From assembly GCA_012729055.1 (NCBI GenBank), contig JAAYDW010000045.1, forward strand, positions 1 to 64,000: a stretch of 64,000 nucleotides of DNA. Direction: 5' to 3'. The position numbers were made by a program, and so were the translations under genes. The notes under the pieces were generated by a model. That model did no database searches. It had not been told where the DNA came from and saw nothing but the letters and a program-made list of their open reading frames with translations. Of this stretch, positions 35,901 to 43,022 are shown piece by piece (position 1 is the first letter of the stretch; each line of letters opens with the position of its first letter). This DNA is from Deltaproteobacteria bacterium (GTDB taxonomy: Bacteria > Desulfobacterota > Syntrophia > Syntrophales > Smithellaceae).

Positions 35901-36401
35901 AATCCCGCTCCGCTTTTGAAAAGCGATACGGGAGAACGCCTCGAGGTTCTGTACCGCCTCGACCAAGCCCAGCCGATCCGGACCAGCCAGGACAACCCGT
36001 CGGTTCAGGCCCTGTACACCAACTGGCTGGGCGAACCGGACAGCAAAACGTCGCATGCCGCGCTGCACACGACTTACAAACGTCGCTCCATGCGCGTGCA
36101 GGAGGTCAAAGAAGAAGTGGTCCGGGAAACGCCCGTGGTAGACGTCGGCGTCTGCATCGGCACCAACTGCTACGTGAAGGGCTCGTGGAAACTGCTCGAA
36201 GGCCTGGCCGCGGAAATCCGGCGGCGCGGGCTTACGGACCGGTTCCGCGTGAAGGCGCGCTTCTGCACCGGCCAGTGCGAAAGCGGGCCCAATGTGGCGG
36301 TGGGCAATAAAATCATCCCCGTGGAAAATGTGGAAGCGGCGGGCGCGTTCATCGACGCCCACCTGATGCCCGCGCTCTCCGGGGAAGAATCGGGAAAATG
36401 A
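32967..36401 (+). CDS. Multidomain [FeFe]-hydrogenase fused to GltD/NfnB-like flavoprotein
   Basis: 1144 residues from the ATG at 32967 (GGAAGGA nine bases upstream). Domains: an N-terminal plant-ferredoxin-like fold (1-75) in which all four cluster cysteines are replaced (IPALGYD, PPSNFEAAF, VSATS); a GltD-type cysteine-rich segment (about 98-155, CVAPCVLRC, CGRVCPHPCETDC); an FAD/NAD(P)H dehydrogenase (about 190-500, GAGPAGLSAAW, GGGNTAMDAAR); two [4Fe-4S] clusters (CILCGLCLKVC, CVSCGHCAMVC, about 618-675); an H-cluster domain (TSCCPAW about 767, MPCNAKKYE about 822, MACPGGC about 967); and a C-terminal thioredoxin-like [2Fe-2S] domain (CIGTNC, CTGQC). It probably links NAD(P)H to H2 in one chain. 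Cytoplasmic. Confidence 0.93.
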   Translation: MITVNIDGKDCITVDGVTIIDAARSHGIDIPALGYDPRVSPPSNFEAAFVEVIEKGKILFVSATSTKASDGMVIRTQSDALTSYRRIYLQALLRHHWGDCVAPCVLRCPAAIDIQKYIYHVSCGNFTEALAVIKDANPLPAVCGRVCPHPCETDCRRNAIDGAVNINGIKRFVADWDALQMQPYAPVCLPDTGYKIAVIGAGPAGLSAAWFLRRMGHSVAIFEMQEKAGGMLRWGIPYYRLPEKDLDREIEAILDLGVEIFYNKKLGRDFTLESLKRDGFSAVFVGLGAQKAQAIGARGEDAPGVMSGLDFLARLARGERPALGHRVIVIGGGNTAMDAARSAVRLGVKEVIVAYRRTRQEMPAQPVEIDEAVEEGVNIQFLTAPVSIAASGGELSLTCVKMALGEPDASGRRRPVAQPGSEFTLTATTIISAIGQTVDGLCLGDAMLVDKRGNVAVDRQTLQSALPWVFAGGDCVTGPDIAIAAIGAGKRAAAAIDEFVRTGNVQTGETPYTCTKGAWRDLPSDMFRTVARAERREVPVLAPDLRKTTFDESSRTWDTDTAIAEADRCLACGCTERYDCSLRNYASAYGVTHDAAGPQTPLPVDENHPIITRDPGKCILCGLCLKVCREMEGVSALSFYETNDVLTIGPNDHRPLDLTVCVSCGHCAMVCPTGALTLKPVLPDVYRALKDPQLTTVAQIAPAVRAAFGEQYGIAPADVLPVLSACLKQLGFNFVFDTCWAADLTIMEEGTEFLSRLAEGGVLPQITSCCPAWINYCEKMAPDLLPHLSSCKSPQQMFGAVMKRYFAKELKVRPELLYFVSIMPCNAKKYEAMRPEFRTGNIPDVDRVLTTWDIMTMLAEKSIDPRTIPPAPVDAFFGKVSGAGIIFGASGGVAEAALRLAAERVTGKRMDSFNYEGVRGLQGVKEAVIALGEVNVRLAVVSGLQNAQKLIDRMRAGDAPYDLIEVMACPGGCINGSGNPAPLLKSDTGERLEVLYRLDQAQPIRTSQDNPSVQALYTNWLGEPDSKTSHAALHTTYKRRSMRVQEVKEEVVRETPVVDVGVCIGTNCYVKGSWKLLEGLAAEIRRRGLTDRFRVKARFCTGQCESGPNVAVGNKIIPVENVEAAGAFIDAHLMPALSGEESGK

Positions 36402-36402
36402 C

Positions 36403-36711
36403 ATGTTACTGGTTACGATTTGCGTCGGCAGTTCGTGCAGTCTGCGCGGCTCCGACGAACTGGCGACGGAACTGTTCGAACTGATCAAGAAGGAAAAGCT
36501 TGAAGGGCTGGTCGATATCATCGGCGCCTTCTGCATGGATTCCTGCTCGAAGGGCGTCTCCGTGCGGGTGGGCGAACAGGAATTCAGCGGCATCCGTCCG
36601 GAGCAGGCGGAAACCTTCTTTTACCGGGAAGTCCTGCCCCGGGTGAAATCGCAGCTGCGGCCGGCAAGCGCCGATTCCGCGCCCGATGCCGGAAAGGAGG
36701 GTTCCTCATGA
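36403..36711 (+). CDS. Thioredoxin-like [2Fe-2S] ferredoxin
   Basis: 102 residues. The cysteine pattern CVGSSC and, after the helix, CMDSC matches the NuoE/HndA-type thioredoxin-like [2Fe-2S] fold. It lies between the fused hydrogenase and the sensory hydrogenase and overlaps the latter by 4 bp. It probably shuttles electrons within this group. The tail beyond residue 80 is low-complexity. Confidence 0.8.
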   Translation: MLLVTICVGSSCSLRGSDELATELFELIKKEKLEGLVDIIGAFCMDSCSKGVSVRVGEQEFSGIRPEQAETFFYREVLPRVKSQLRPASADSAPDAGKEGSS

Positions 36712-38426
36712 ACGCCCCGGCCATCATCACCAATCCCGCGCGCTGCCGCGACTGCTACCGCTGCGTGCGCCACTGCGGCGTCAAGGCCATCCGCGTCCAG
36801 GACGGCCAGGCGCAGGTAGTGCCGGAACTCTGCATCGTCTGCGGAACCTGCATCCGCGAATGTCCGCAAAACGCCAAGGACATGCCGAGCGCGACGCCGG
36901 AAATTCGACAGGCCATCCGGGACGGCCGCCGGGTCATCGCGTCCGTCGCTCCGTCCGCGCCCGCCTATTTCAACTTCACGCAGTTTGCCGAAATGGCGTC
37001 GGTGCTTAAAAAACTCGGATTTTTCGCCGCGGAAGAAACGGCCCGGGGCGCCGAAATCGTGGGACGCGCCCACCGCGACTACGTCGAGCGTCTGCCCGAA
37101 CGCCGCCCCGTCATCACCTCCTCCTGCCCGGTCATCGTGAACCTCATTGAAAAGTATTATCCCGACCTGATCAGCCATCTGGCGCCGATCGTTTCGCCGA
37201 TGATCGCACACGGACGCTGGCTTTCGAAAAAGTACGGACCGGACGCAATGATCGTTTTCATCGGCCCCTGCATCGCCAAGAAAATGGAAATCGCCGACGA
37301 GGCCGTTTCCGGCGTGGTTTCCGCGGCCATGACCTTCCGCGGTCTGGCCGACTGGCTGGCTGAAGAGCGGATCGTTATTCCGGAACTGCCCCAAACGGAA
37401 CCGCCGGCGCCGGCGGTGGACGCCAGGCTGTTTCCGATGGAAGGCGGCCTTCTCGCAACGGCGGGACTGAGCACGGACCTGCTGGCCTCCGAACTGGTCG
37501 TCGCCTCCGGACTGGAAATCTGCGGCAATATTCTGGACGATATCCGTGCAGGCCGCCTGAACGCCTCGCTCGTGGAACTGATGGCCTGCGCCGGCGGCTG
37601 CATCAACGGCCCGGCCATGGCAGACCTGGAAGGCGGCATTTACGCGGCCCGTCAGAAGATTCTCGAATACCTCCGCCGGCGGCCCGCCTATGACGCTTTG
37701 CCCCGCGAGGACTGGCCGGACCTGTCGCGCGGCTATACCGACAAACGGCAGCCTGTTCCCGAGTTCAGCGAAGAGCAGATTCAGGACGTCCTGCGCCGCG
37801 TGAACAAGTACACGCCGGAAGACGAGCTCAATTGCGGCGCCTGCGGCTATCCGAGCTGCCGGGAAAAAGCCATAGCCACGCTGCGGGGCATGGCGGAAGT
37901 CACCATGTGCATCCCCTACATGCGCAGCCGGTCCGAATCCCTGCGCCAGGTCGTCATGGACGTTTCCCCCAACTCCATCATCATCGTGGACAACCACCTG
38001 GTCATTCAGGACCTCTCCCCGTCGGCGGAGCGCCTGTTCGGCTGTTCGCGGGCGGACGTCAAGGGCCGGCACATCTCGCGGCTCATTCCGCTTTACGACG
38101 ATTTCGTGTCCGTGAGCGACACGGGCAAACCGGTGATCGGAAAAGTCCGGCGGATCAATGACCAGATCGTCGCGGAGCAAAACATCGTCCTGGTGGAAGG
38201 CCAGTCGCTTCTGGTGGCGATCATGCGCGACATTACCGAACGGGAAACGGAAAAGCAGAAATTCCACGAACTGCGGGCGCAGACCCTGGAGCAGACCCGC
38301 GAAGTGGTGCGCAAACAGATGCGGGTCGCGCACGAAATCGCGCACCTGCTCGGCGAGACCACGGCGGAAAGCAAGATGATCGTCTCCCACCTGGCGAAAA
38401 TCCTGGAAGAGGAAGAAGCGAAGTGA
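36708..38426 (+). CDS. Sensory [FeFe]-hydrogenase (group C, HydS-like) with Fe-S and PAS domains
   Basis: 572 residues. Two [4Fe-4S] motifs (CRDCYRCVRHC, CIVCGTCIREC) precede a compact H-cluster domain (about 70-300) with TSSCP, GPCIAKKME and MACAGGCINGP. The P1 segment TSSCP lacks the first cysteine of the TSCCP seen in the catalytic enzyme upstream, as in sensory forms. There follow a CGACGYPSC...C [4Fe-4S] motif (about 375-395), a PAS domain (about 412-508) and a C-terminal coiled helix ending in EEEEAK. There is no kinase domain. The ATG overlaps the previous stop and has a strong AAAGGAGG. It probably senses H2 or redox state and signals through the overlapping phosphatase gene. Confidence 0.88.
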   Translation: MNAPAIITNPARCRDCYRCVRHCGVKAIRVQDGQAQVVPELCIVCGTCIRECPQNAKDMPSATPEIRQAIRDGRRVIASVAPSAPAYFNFTQFAEMASVLKKLGFFAAEETARGAEIVGRAHRDYVERLPERRPVITSSCPVIVNLIEKYYPDLISHLAPIVSPMIAHGRWLSKKYGPDAMIVFIGPCIAKKMEIADEAVSGVVSAAMTFRGLADWLAEERIVIPELPQTEPPAPAVDARLFPMEGGLLATAGLSTDLLASELVVASGLEICGNILDDIRAGRLNASLVELMACAGGCINGPAMADLEGGIYAARQKILEYLRRRPAYDALPREDWPDLSRGYTDKRQPVPEFSEEQIQDVLRRVNKYTPEDELNCGACGYPSCREKAIATLRGMAEVTMCIPYMRSRSESLRQVVMDVSPNSIIIVDNHLVIQDLSPSAERLFGCSRADVKGRHISRLIPLYDDFVSVSDTGKPVIGKVRRINDQIVAEQNIVLVEGQSLLVAIMRDITERETEKQKFHELRAQTLEQTREVVRKQMRVAHEIAHLLGETTAESKMIVSHLAKILEEEEAK

Positions 38427-39598
38427 GACAACTCGTCGAATGCACCTGGATCAGCCTCAATAAAGCGGGCGAGGAGCTCTGCGGCGACTCGGTCATCATC
38501 CGCACCACGCCGGATTCCTTTGTGGCGGTGCTGTCCGACGGCCTGGGCAGCGGCGTCAAGGCCAGCATCCTGTCGTCGCTCACCGCGGAAATCGCCGCGC
38601 GGATGTTCGAGGCCGACGGCACCGTGGAAGACGTCATGCAAACGCTGATCGACACGCTGCCGGAATGCTCGGTGCGCAAACTGGCGTATGCGACGTTCGC
38701 CGTCCTGATCGTCTACGGCGGACGCGACGCCCACCTGGTCCTGTTCGATTCTCCGCCGCTCATTCTGATCCGCCGCAATACGATCGTCACCCTGCCGCTG
38801 GAAGAGCGCAAGGTCAAGGACCGGATCGTCCGCGACGCACACTTCGCTCTGGAAGAAAACGACTACATGGTCCTGATCAGCGACGGCTACACGCACGCGG
38901 GGCTGGGCGGCATCTACCGGATGGGCTGGGGCTGGAAGAATGTCGCCACCGCCGTTCAGCGCTTCGTCCAGACGGGCGTGGATACCGTGAAGCTCACCGA
39001 AGCCCTGTCGAAAACCTGCATGAAGCTCTACAACGACGAACCGGGCGACGACGCCACCGTCATCTGCATGAAAGTGCGCCCCGCCGTTTCCGTCTGCCTG
39101 CTCACCGGCCCGCCCGCCAACAAGGAAATGGACGAATTCGCCGTCAAACGGCTGATGGCGGCCGAAGGCGACAAAATCATCTGCGGCGGCAGCACCGCGC
39201 AAATGTCGGCCCGCGTACTTGGCGAAAAACTCGAGGTGGAATGGGTTCCCCCGTGGAAGCGGACCGGCAAGGAACCCAAAAAGAAGGGATCGCCGCCCAC
39301 TGCAACGATCCGGGGCATCGACCTCGTCACGGAGGGCATTCTCACCATCGGCCAGGCGCTGGAAATCATCCGGGAAGCGAAAACCATCCACGATCTGCCC
39401 CGGGACAACGACGCGGCCACCCGCCTCGCCCACTATCTCCTGGCGGCGGACGACATTCATCTGATTGTGGGCACGGCCATCAATCCCAACCAGGTCGCGG
39501 ATCTCATCCGCGGCGAACCGATGCGGATGCTGTACGTTAGGGAACTGGTTGCGGCGCTTAAGGCCAGAAACAAGATCGTCAAGGTGGAGAGGGTGTAA
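38423..39598 (+). CDS. SpoIIE-type PP2C serine phosphatase
   Basis: 391 residues from a GTG overlapping the upstream stop (GTGA). Metal-binding aspartates are in CGDSVI, SDGLGSG, ISDGYTHAG and GDDATV, so the catalytic domain (1-215) looks intact. Residues 225-391 form an additional domain (LTGPPANKEMDEFAVKRLMAAEGDKIICGGST) of unclear family. SpoIIE phosphatases dephosphorylate antagonists in partner-switching systems. Translational coupling to the sensory hydrogenase suggests the two act together. Confidence 0.88.
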   Translation: MRQLVECTWISLNKAGEELCGDSVIIRTTPDSFVAVLSDGLGSGVKASILSSLTAEIAARMFEADGTVEDVMQTLIDTLPECSVRKLAYATFAVLIVYGGRDAHLVLFDSPPLILIRRNTIVTLPLEERKVKDRIVRDAHFALEENDYMVLISDGYTHAGLGGIYRMGWGWKNVATAVQRFVQTGVDTVKLTEALSKTCMKLYNDEPGDDATVICMKVRPAVSVCLLTGPPANKEMDEFAVKRLMAAEGDKIICGGSTAQMSARVLGEKLEVEWVPPWKRTGKEPKKKGSPPTATIRGIDLVTEGILTIGQALEIIREAKTIHDLPRDNDAATRLAHYLLAADDIHLIVGTAINPNQVADLIRGEPMRMLYVRELVAALKARNKIVKVERV

Positions 39599-39600
39599 AA

Positions 39601-39673
39601 AAGGTTCAAGGTGCAAGGTGCAAGGTGCAAGGACTGAATCTTCCTGTTATTACCTTGTTCCTTGTTCCTTATT
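39601..39673. repeat. Seven-base tandem repeats forming an imperfect hairpin
   Basis: Four copies of AAGGTKC (AAGGTTC then AAGGTGC three times, 39601-39628) and, 20 bp further, three copies of CCTTGTT/CCTTATT (39653-39673). The two blocks are about 80 percent complementary over 18 bp, so they could form a long stem after the phosphatase gene. The second block overlaps the end of the minus-strand HATPase gene. Confidence 0.7.
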
Positions 39674-40184
39674 CTTCTTCATGCAGAATCATCTTCGCTT
39701 CCGGCGCCTGGAAGGTCTGTTTGCGCGGGAGTGTGATGGACACGGTGGTGCCCGTGGGACCCTGCGACGGATCGGCGTTGGAGACGACGGCAATGTCCCC
39801 TGAATGGCCTTTCACGGTCGCATAAGCTTGCGGCAGGCTGAGCCCCGTCCCGTCCCCCACCGGTTTTGTCGTAAAAAAAGGCGTAAACAAGAGCGGAAGA
39901 TTTTCTCCGGAAATTCCTTGCCCTTCATCCCGCACCTGCAGCGTGACGCACGTTTCATCCCCCGCTTGCGAGATGGTAAGACGCCCTCCTCCGGGCATGG
40001 CCTCCGCGGCGTTGCGCTCCAGATCGGTCAGCACCGACGCCATCCGTTCGTGATCAATCCACGCCTTATCATCCTCCAGCGCGGATTCCACGATCACCTC
40101 GACGTTGTCCGGAAGGTTTGCGGCCCGGAGACTGTCCGCGATGATTTTGGCAATGCGGGTTTCCCGAAATCGAAGTCCGTGCAC
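39669..40184 (-). CDS. Stand-alone histidine-kinase ATPase (HATPase_c) domain
   Basis: 171 residues from a GTG at 40184 (AGGGG upstream). N-box ERNAAEAMP, G1 DEGQGI, F-box LFTPFFTTK and G2 GTGLSLPQAYATVKGHSG are all intact, but the phospho-accepting histidine helix and any sensor are absent. It is the only minus-strand gene in the 32.9-51.6 kb island. It is either the end of a broken kinase or a free ATPase subunit. Confidence 0.65.
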   Translation of the reverse strand: MHGLRFRETRIAKIIADSLRAANLPDNVEVIVESALEDDKAWIDHERMASVLTDLERNAAEAMPGGGRLTISQAGDETCVTLQVRDEGQGISGENLPLLFTPFFTTKPVGDGTGLSLPQAYATVKGHSGDIAVVSNADPSQGPTGTTVSITLPRKQTFQAPEAKMILHEEE

Positions 40185-40479
40185 TGGTTTTCCCCTGTCG
40201 AATGCCGGACGCCCGCCGCAAAACCGATTTTTGCCGGCCGTCTGCGTCCTTGGTTTCGGCGAGTATCGGGGACGGCCCGATAATTGTCAACCGCAAAATG
40301 CGCCGCGCTCCGCCGCGCTCGGTATTTCATCATTTTATCTTATTGACTTTACGTTCACGGCCATGATAGAAGTAGCGAAAAAATATACAAGTACAGACAA
40401 GAACAGAAGAGCAAAACAAACAACAACGCAGATCTTCCCGAACGCCGCAGGGCGCTCGGACCAAAATAAGGAGCCACCT
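40185..40479. other. Gap between minus-strand HATPase and first DRTGG gene
   Basis: 295 bp with no gene recognised on either strand. TTGACT at 40343 followed 16 bp later by GATAGA is at best a weak promoter for the DRTGG operon. Confidence 0.3.
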
Positions 40480-40854
40480 TTGAAACTTTCCGATGTAAAA
40501 GAAATCCTGGATGCGGAAGTCATTGTCGGAGAAGACAATCTTGACCTGGATGTCAAAACCGCCTTTGGCGCAGATTTGATGAGCGACGTTCTCGCATTTG
40601 CCAAAGCCGGCAGTCTTCTGCTGACCGGTTTGACCAATACCCAGGTGATCCGCACCGCCAACGTGCTGGACATTGCCGCCATCATTCTGGTGCGCGGCAA
40701 GAAACCGTCGACTGAAACCATCGCGTTGGCCAGGGAATTGAAAATCCCCATCCTCACGACCAAATACATTCTATTTGAAACAGCGGGTCGCCTTTACACC
40801 AAAGGCATCGTCGGCTGTCTGCAAAAAGTTGATAATACCAGTGGCCGAAACTAA
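40480..40854 (+). CDS. DRTGG-domain protein 1
   Basis: 124 residues from a TTG at 40480, chosen because AAGGAG lies six bases upstream and the DRTGG homology begins here. The sequence KLSDVKEILDAEVIVGEDNLD...FGADLMSDVLAF matches DRTGG domains found near hydrogenase clusters and in phosphotransacetylase-like proteins; the literal DRTGG motif is not kept. Function of the family is unproven. It overlaps the RsbW-like ATPase gene by 14 bp, implying coupled production. Confidence 0.7.
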   Translation: MKLSDVKEILDAEVIVGEDNLDLDVKTAFGADLMSDVLAFAKAGSLLLTGLTNTQVIRTANVLDIAAIILVRGKKPSTETIALARELKIPILTTKYILFETAGRLYTKGIVGCLQKVDNTSGRN

Positions 40855-41278
40855 CCAAAACCTGTATTCTGGAACTTTCAATATCGAAGGCGGCAACTTC
40901 AACTCGGCGGGAATCGTCTCCACCGGCATCAAATCCACCCTCAAAAAACTGGGGATTCCCAGCGATCTCGTCCGCAAGGCCGCCATCGTTTCCTACGAAG
41001 CGGAAATCAACGTCGTTTCCTACGCCAAAAAAGGCGTGATGACGCTGACGGTTCATCCCGGCGTCGTCTGCATCGAGGTCACGGACGAAGGCCCGGGCAT
41101 CCCGAACATCGATTTGGCCATGCAGGAGGGTTACTCCACCGCCGACCAGCGCATCCGGGAAATGGGTTTCGGCGCCGGCATGGGGCTGTGCAACATCAGG
41201 AATTATTCCGACGCATTTCAGATCGAGTCGGAAGTCGGCAAGGGTACGCGCCTGAAGATGACGATTACAACGCCATGA
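40841..41278 (+). CDS. RsbW-like anti-sigma factor/serine kinase ATPase
   Basis: 145 residues from a GTG at 40841 (alternative in-frame starts lie inside the DRTGG gene). GHKL ATPase features: VRKAAIVSYEAEINVVSYA (N-box), VTDEGPGIPN (G1), and GFGAGMGLCNIRNYSD (G2). This matches the single-domain RsbW/SpoIIAB class that phosphorylates STAS antagonists and binds sigma factors. No STAS or sigma gene is next to it; instead DRTGG genes flank it on both sides. Confidence 0.8.
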   Translation: MAETNQNLYSGTFNIEGGNFNSAGIVSTGIKSTLKKLGIPSDLVRKAAIVSYEAEINVVSYAKKGVMTLTVHPGVVCIEVTDEGPGIPNIDLAMQEGYSTADQRIREMGFGAGMGLCNIRNYSDAFQIESEVGKGTRLKMTITTP

Positions 41279-41296
41279 TTTTTATAAAAGGGTTCG

Positions 41297-41641
41297 ATGA
41301 TGAAAATTGAAGAAATTGTTCAAGCGCTGGGACTGGAGGTCAAATGCGCCAAAGATTGCCTGGACAGAGAGGTCACGGGAGGCTACACGGGAGATCTTTT
41401 AAGCGACGTGATGGGCAATTCCAAGGCCGGCTACATCTGGATCACCCGTCAGGTGCACCAGAATATCGTCGCCGTCGCCAGCCTTAAGGAACACTCGGCG
41501 ATCATCCTGATCAATTCTTCCCAGCCGACGGCCGAAACCATGGATAAAGCCGAAGCGGAGAAAATTCCGATCATGGTGTCCGATCTGCCCGCTTTTGAGA
41601 TATCGGGCAAGATCTACAACCTGTTGACAGCGAACAGCTGA
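41297..41641 (+). CDS. DRTGG-domain protein 2
   Basis: 114 residues (or 113 from the second ATG). MKIEEIVQALGLEVKCAKDCLDREVTGGYTGDLLSDVMG is homologous in pattern to the first DRTGG protein, and the VTGGYTGDLLSDV segment is closer to the family motif. It lies 18 bp after the RsbW-like gene. Its role may be as target or antagonist of that ATPase (inference). Confidence 0.72.
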   Translation: MMKIEEIVQALGLEVKCAKDCLDREVTGGYTGDLLSDVMGNSKAGYIWITRQVHQNIVAVASLKEHSAIILINSSQPTAETMDKAEAEKIPIMVSDLPAFEISGKIYNLLTANS

Positions 41642-41705
41642 CACCCGCAGACCGTTTCCCACTCCCTCCGGCGCTGGTATCCTTCTTTTCTCACGGGTAA
41701 AACCG

Positions 41706-42443
41706 ATGTTGAAAGTTTATCACTGCGACCTTCACATTCACACCTGCCTGTCGCCCTGCGCCGAACTGGACATGCATCCGCAGGCTCTGGTCGACCGGGC
41801 CCTTGAAAAGAACCTTGACATCATCGCCATCAGCGACCACAACGCCTCCGCCAATGTCCCCTATGTCCAGGCGGCCGCCGCCGGAAAAAACATCCGCATT
41901 GTTCCGGCGATGGAAATCACGACCCGCGAGGAAGTGCACCTCCTGGCGCTTCTGGAAAACCTTTTTGCCCTCCGGGAACTCCAGACCCTGATCGACCGGC
42001 ACCTGTTCGGCGAAAACGACGAGGACCGTTTCGGCGTCCAGGCCGTCGTCAACGAGCGCGGGGAAGTGGAGGAATTAAACAACCAACTCCTCATCGGCGC
42101 AACCGATCTGTCGATCGACGAGATCGTGGACACCATTCACCGCCTGAAGGGCCTGGCCATTCCCGCGCACATCGACCGGGAAAGTTTCAGCGTGCTGGGC
42201 CAGCTCGGTTTCATCGACGACAACGCGCACTTTGACGCTCTCGAAATTTCCGGACGCACCGGCCTTGCCAAAGGCAGGCTCCAATATCCGGAACTCAGAC
42301 ATTATCCTTTTGTAACGTCCTCCGACGCCCACTTCGTCAGAGATATTGGAACTGCAACGACCCCTCTGCTTCTGGAGGCCCCGACCTTTGCGGAAATTAA
42401 GATGGCGCTTGCCGGTCAAAACGGCCGCCGGATCGTGGAGTGA
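41706..42443 (+). CDS. PHP-domain metal-dependent hydrolase
   Basis: 245 residues. Metal-binding motifs DLHIHTCLSPC, AISDHNAS, EITTREEVHLLAL and SSDAHFVRD are intact, giving a trinuclear-site phosphoesterase of the PHP/YciV-like type. The substrate is not evident from the sequence; a nucleotide or protein phosphate are both possible. PHP genes recur beside Hnd-type hydrogenase operons, so a regulatory role is plausible. Confidence 0.8.
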   Translation: MLKVYHCDLHIHTCLSPCAELDMHPQALVDRALEKNLDIIAISDHNASANVPYVQAAAAGKNIRIVPAMEITTREEVHLLALLENLFALRELQTLIDRHLFGENDEDRFGVQAVVNERGEVEELNNQLLIGATDLSIDEIVDTIHRLKGLAIPAHIDRESFSVLGQLGFIDDNAHFDALEISGRTGLAKGRLQYPELRHYPFVTSSDAHFVRDIGTATTPLLLEAPTFAEIKMALAGQNGRRIVE

Positions 42444-42445
42444 TC

Positions 42446-42994
42446 ATGCTCACCCTGGCCGATCATATACTGGACATCACGGAAAACTCGGTTCGCGCCG
42501 GCGCAAAACTCATTGAAATCAGCATTGAGGAAGACACGGCCCGGGACCGGCTCGTCATTGAAATAAGGGACGACGGCCACGGAATGAACAAGGAAGTGAT
42601 TCAAAAGGTTCTTGATCCGTTTTTCACCACCAAAACAGTCCGGCGCGTCGGATTGGGGCTGCCGCTGCTTAAAGACGCCGCCGAAAGATCGCAAGGCGAT
42701 TTTTTCCTGGAATCGCAACAAAATTCCGGAACCACAGTAAGAGCCAGCTTCGGCCTCAGGCATCTGGACCGGCAGCCGCTCGGCGCCATAATCAGCACCG
42801 TCATTATTCTGATAATTTCGAATTCTCAGGTTGATTTTTTTTATAAACATAGGCATAATGACCGCCGGTTTGAATTGGATACACGTGAAATTCGCAAGGA
42901 AATCGATGATGTACCAATTAACCATCCTGAGATAATCAAATATATCAGGGCTGCTATGGAAGAAGGATTGCGCGAGATCGAATCTGAAGCTTAG
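42446..42994 (+). CDS. Second stand-alone HATPase protein of the hydrogenase island
   Basis: 182 residues from the ATG at 42446 (GGAG five bases before it). LADHILDITENSVRAGA is the N-box, RDDGHGMNKE G1, LDPFFTTK the F-box and VGLGLPLLKDAAE G2. There is no histidine-phosphotransfer helix. A C-terminal extension of about 65 residues (after GAIIST) has no recognised family. It overlaps the PHP gene end region and precedes hndA. Confidence 0.75.
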   Translation: MLTLADHILDITENSVRAGAKLIEISIEEDTARDRLVIEIRDDGHGMNKEVIQKVLDPFFTTKTVRRVGLGLPLLKDAAERSQGDFFLESQQNSGTTVRASFGLRHLDRQPLGAIISTVIILIISNSQVDFFYKHRHNDRRFELDTREIRKEIDDVPINHPEIIKYIRAAMEEGLREIESEA

Positions 42995-43022
42995 CGCGCC
43001 CGGAAGATTGAGGAGGAATGGA

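Noticed and set aside
32865-36593. Very long open frame (over 1200 codons) antisense to the fused hydrogenase gene
   Set aside because: It mirrors codon bias of the GC-rich sense gene; its translation is low-complexity, rich in H, G, R and D, with no family motif, whereas the sense strand has complete cluster motifs.
36621-39616. Antisense frames of over 500 codons opposite the sensory hydrogenase and SpoIIE phosphatase
   Set aside because: Composition typical of shadows in GC-rich genes; the sense products have intact motifs.
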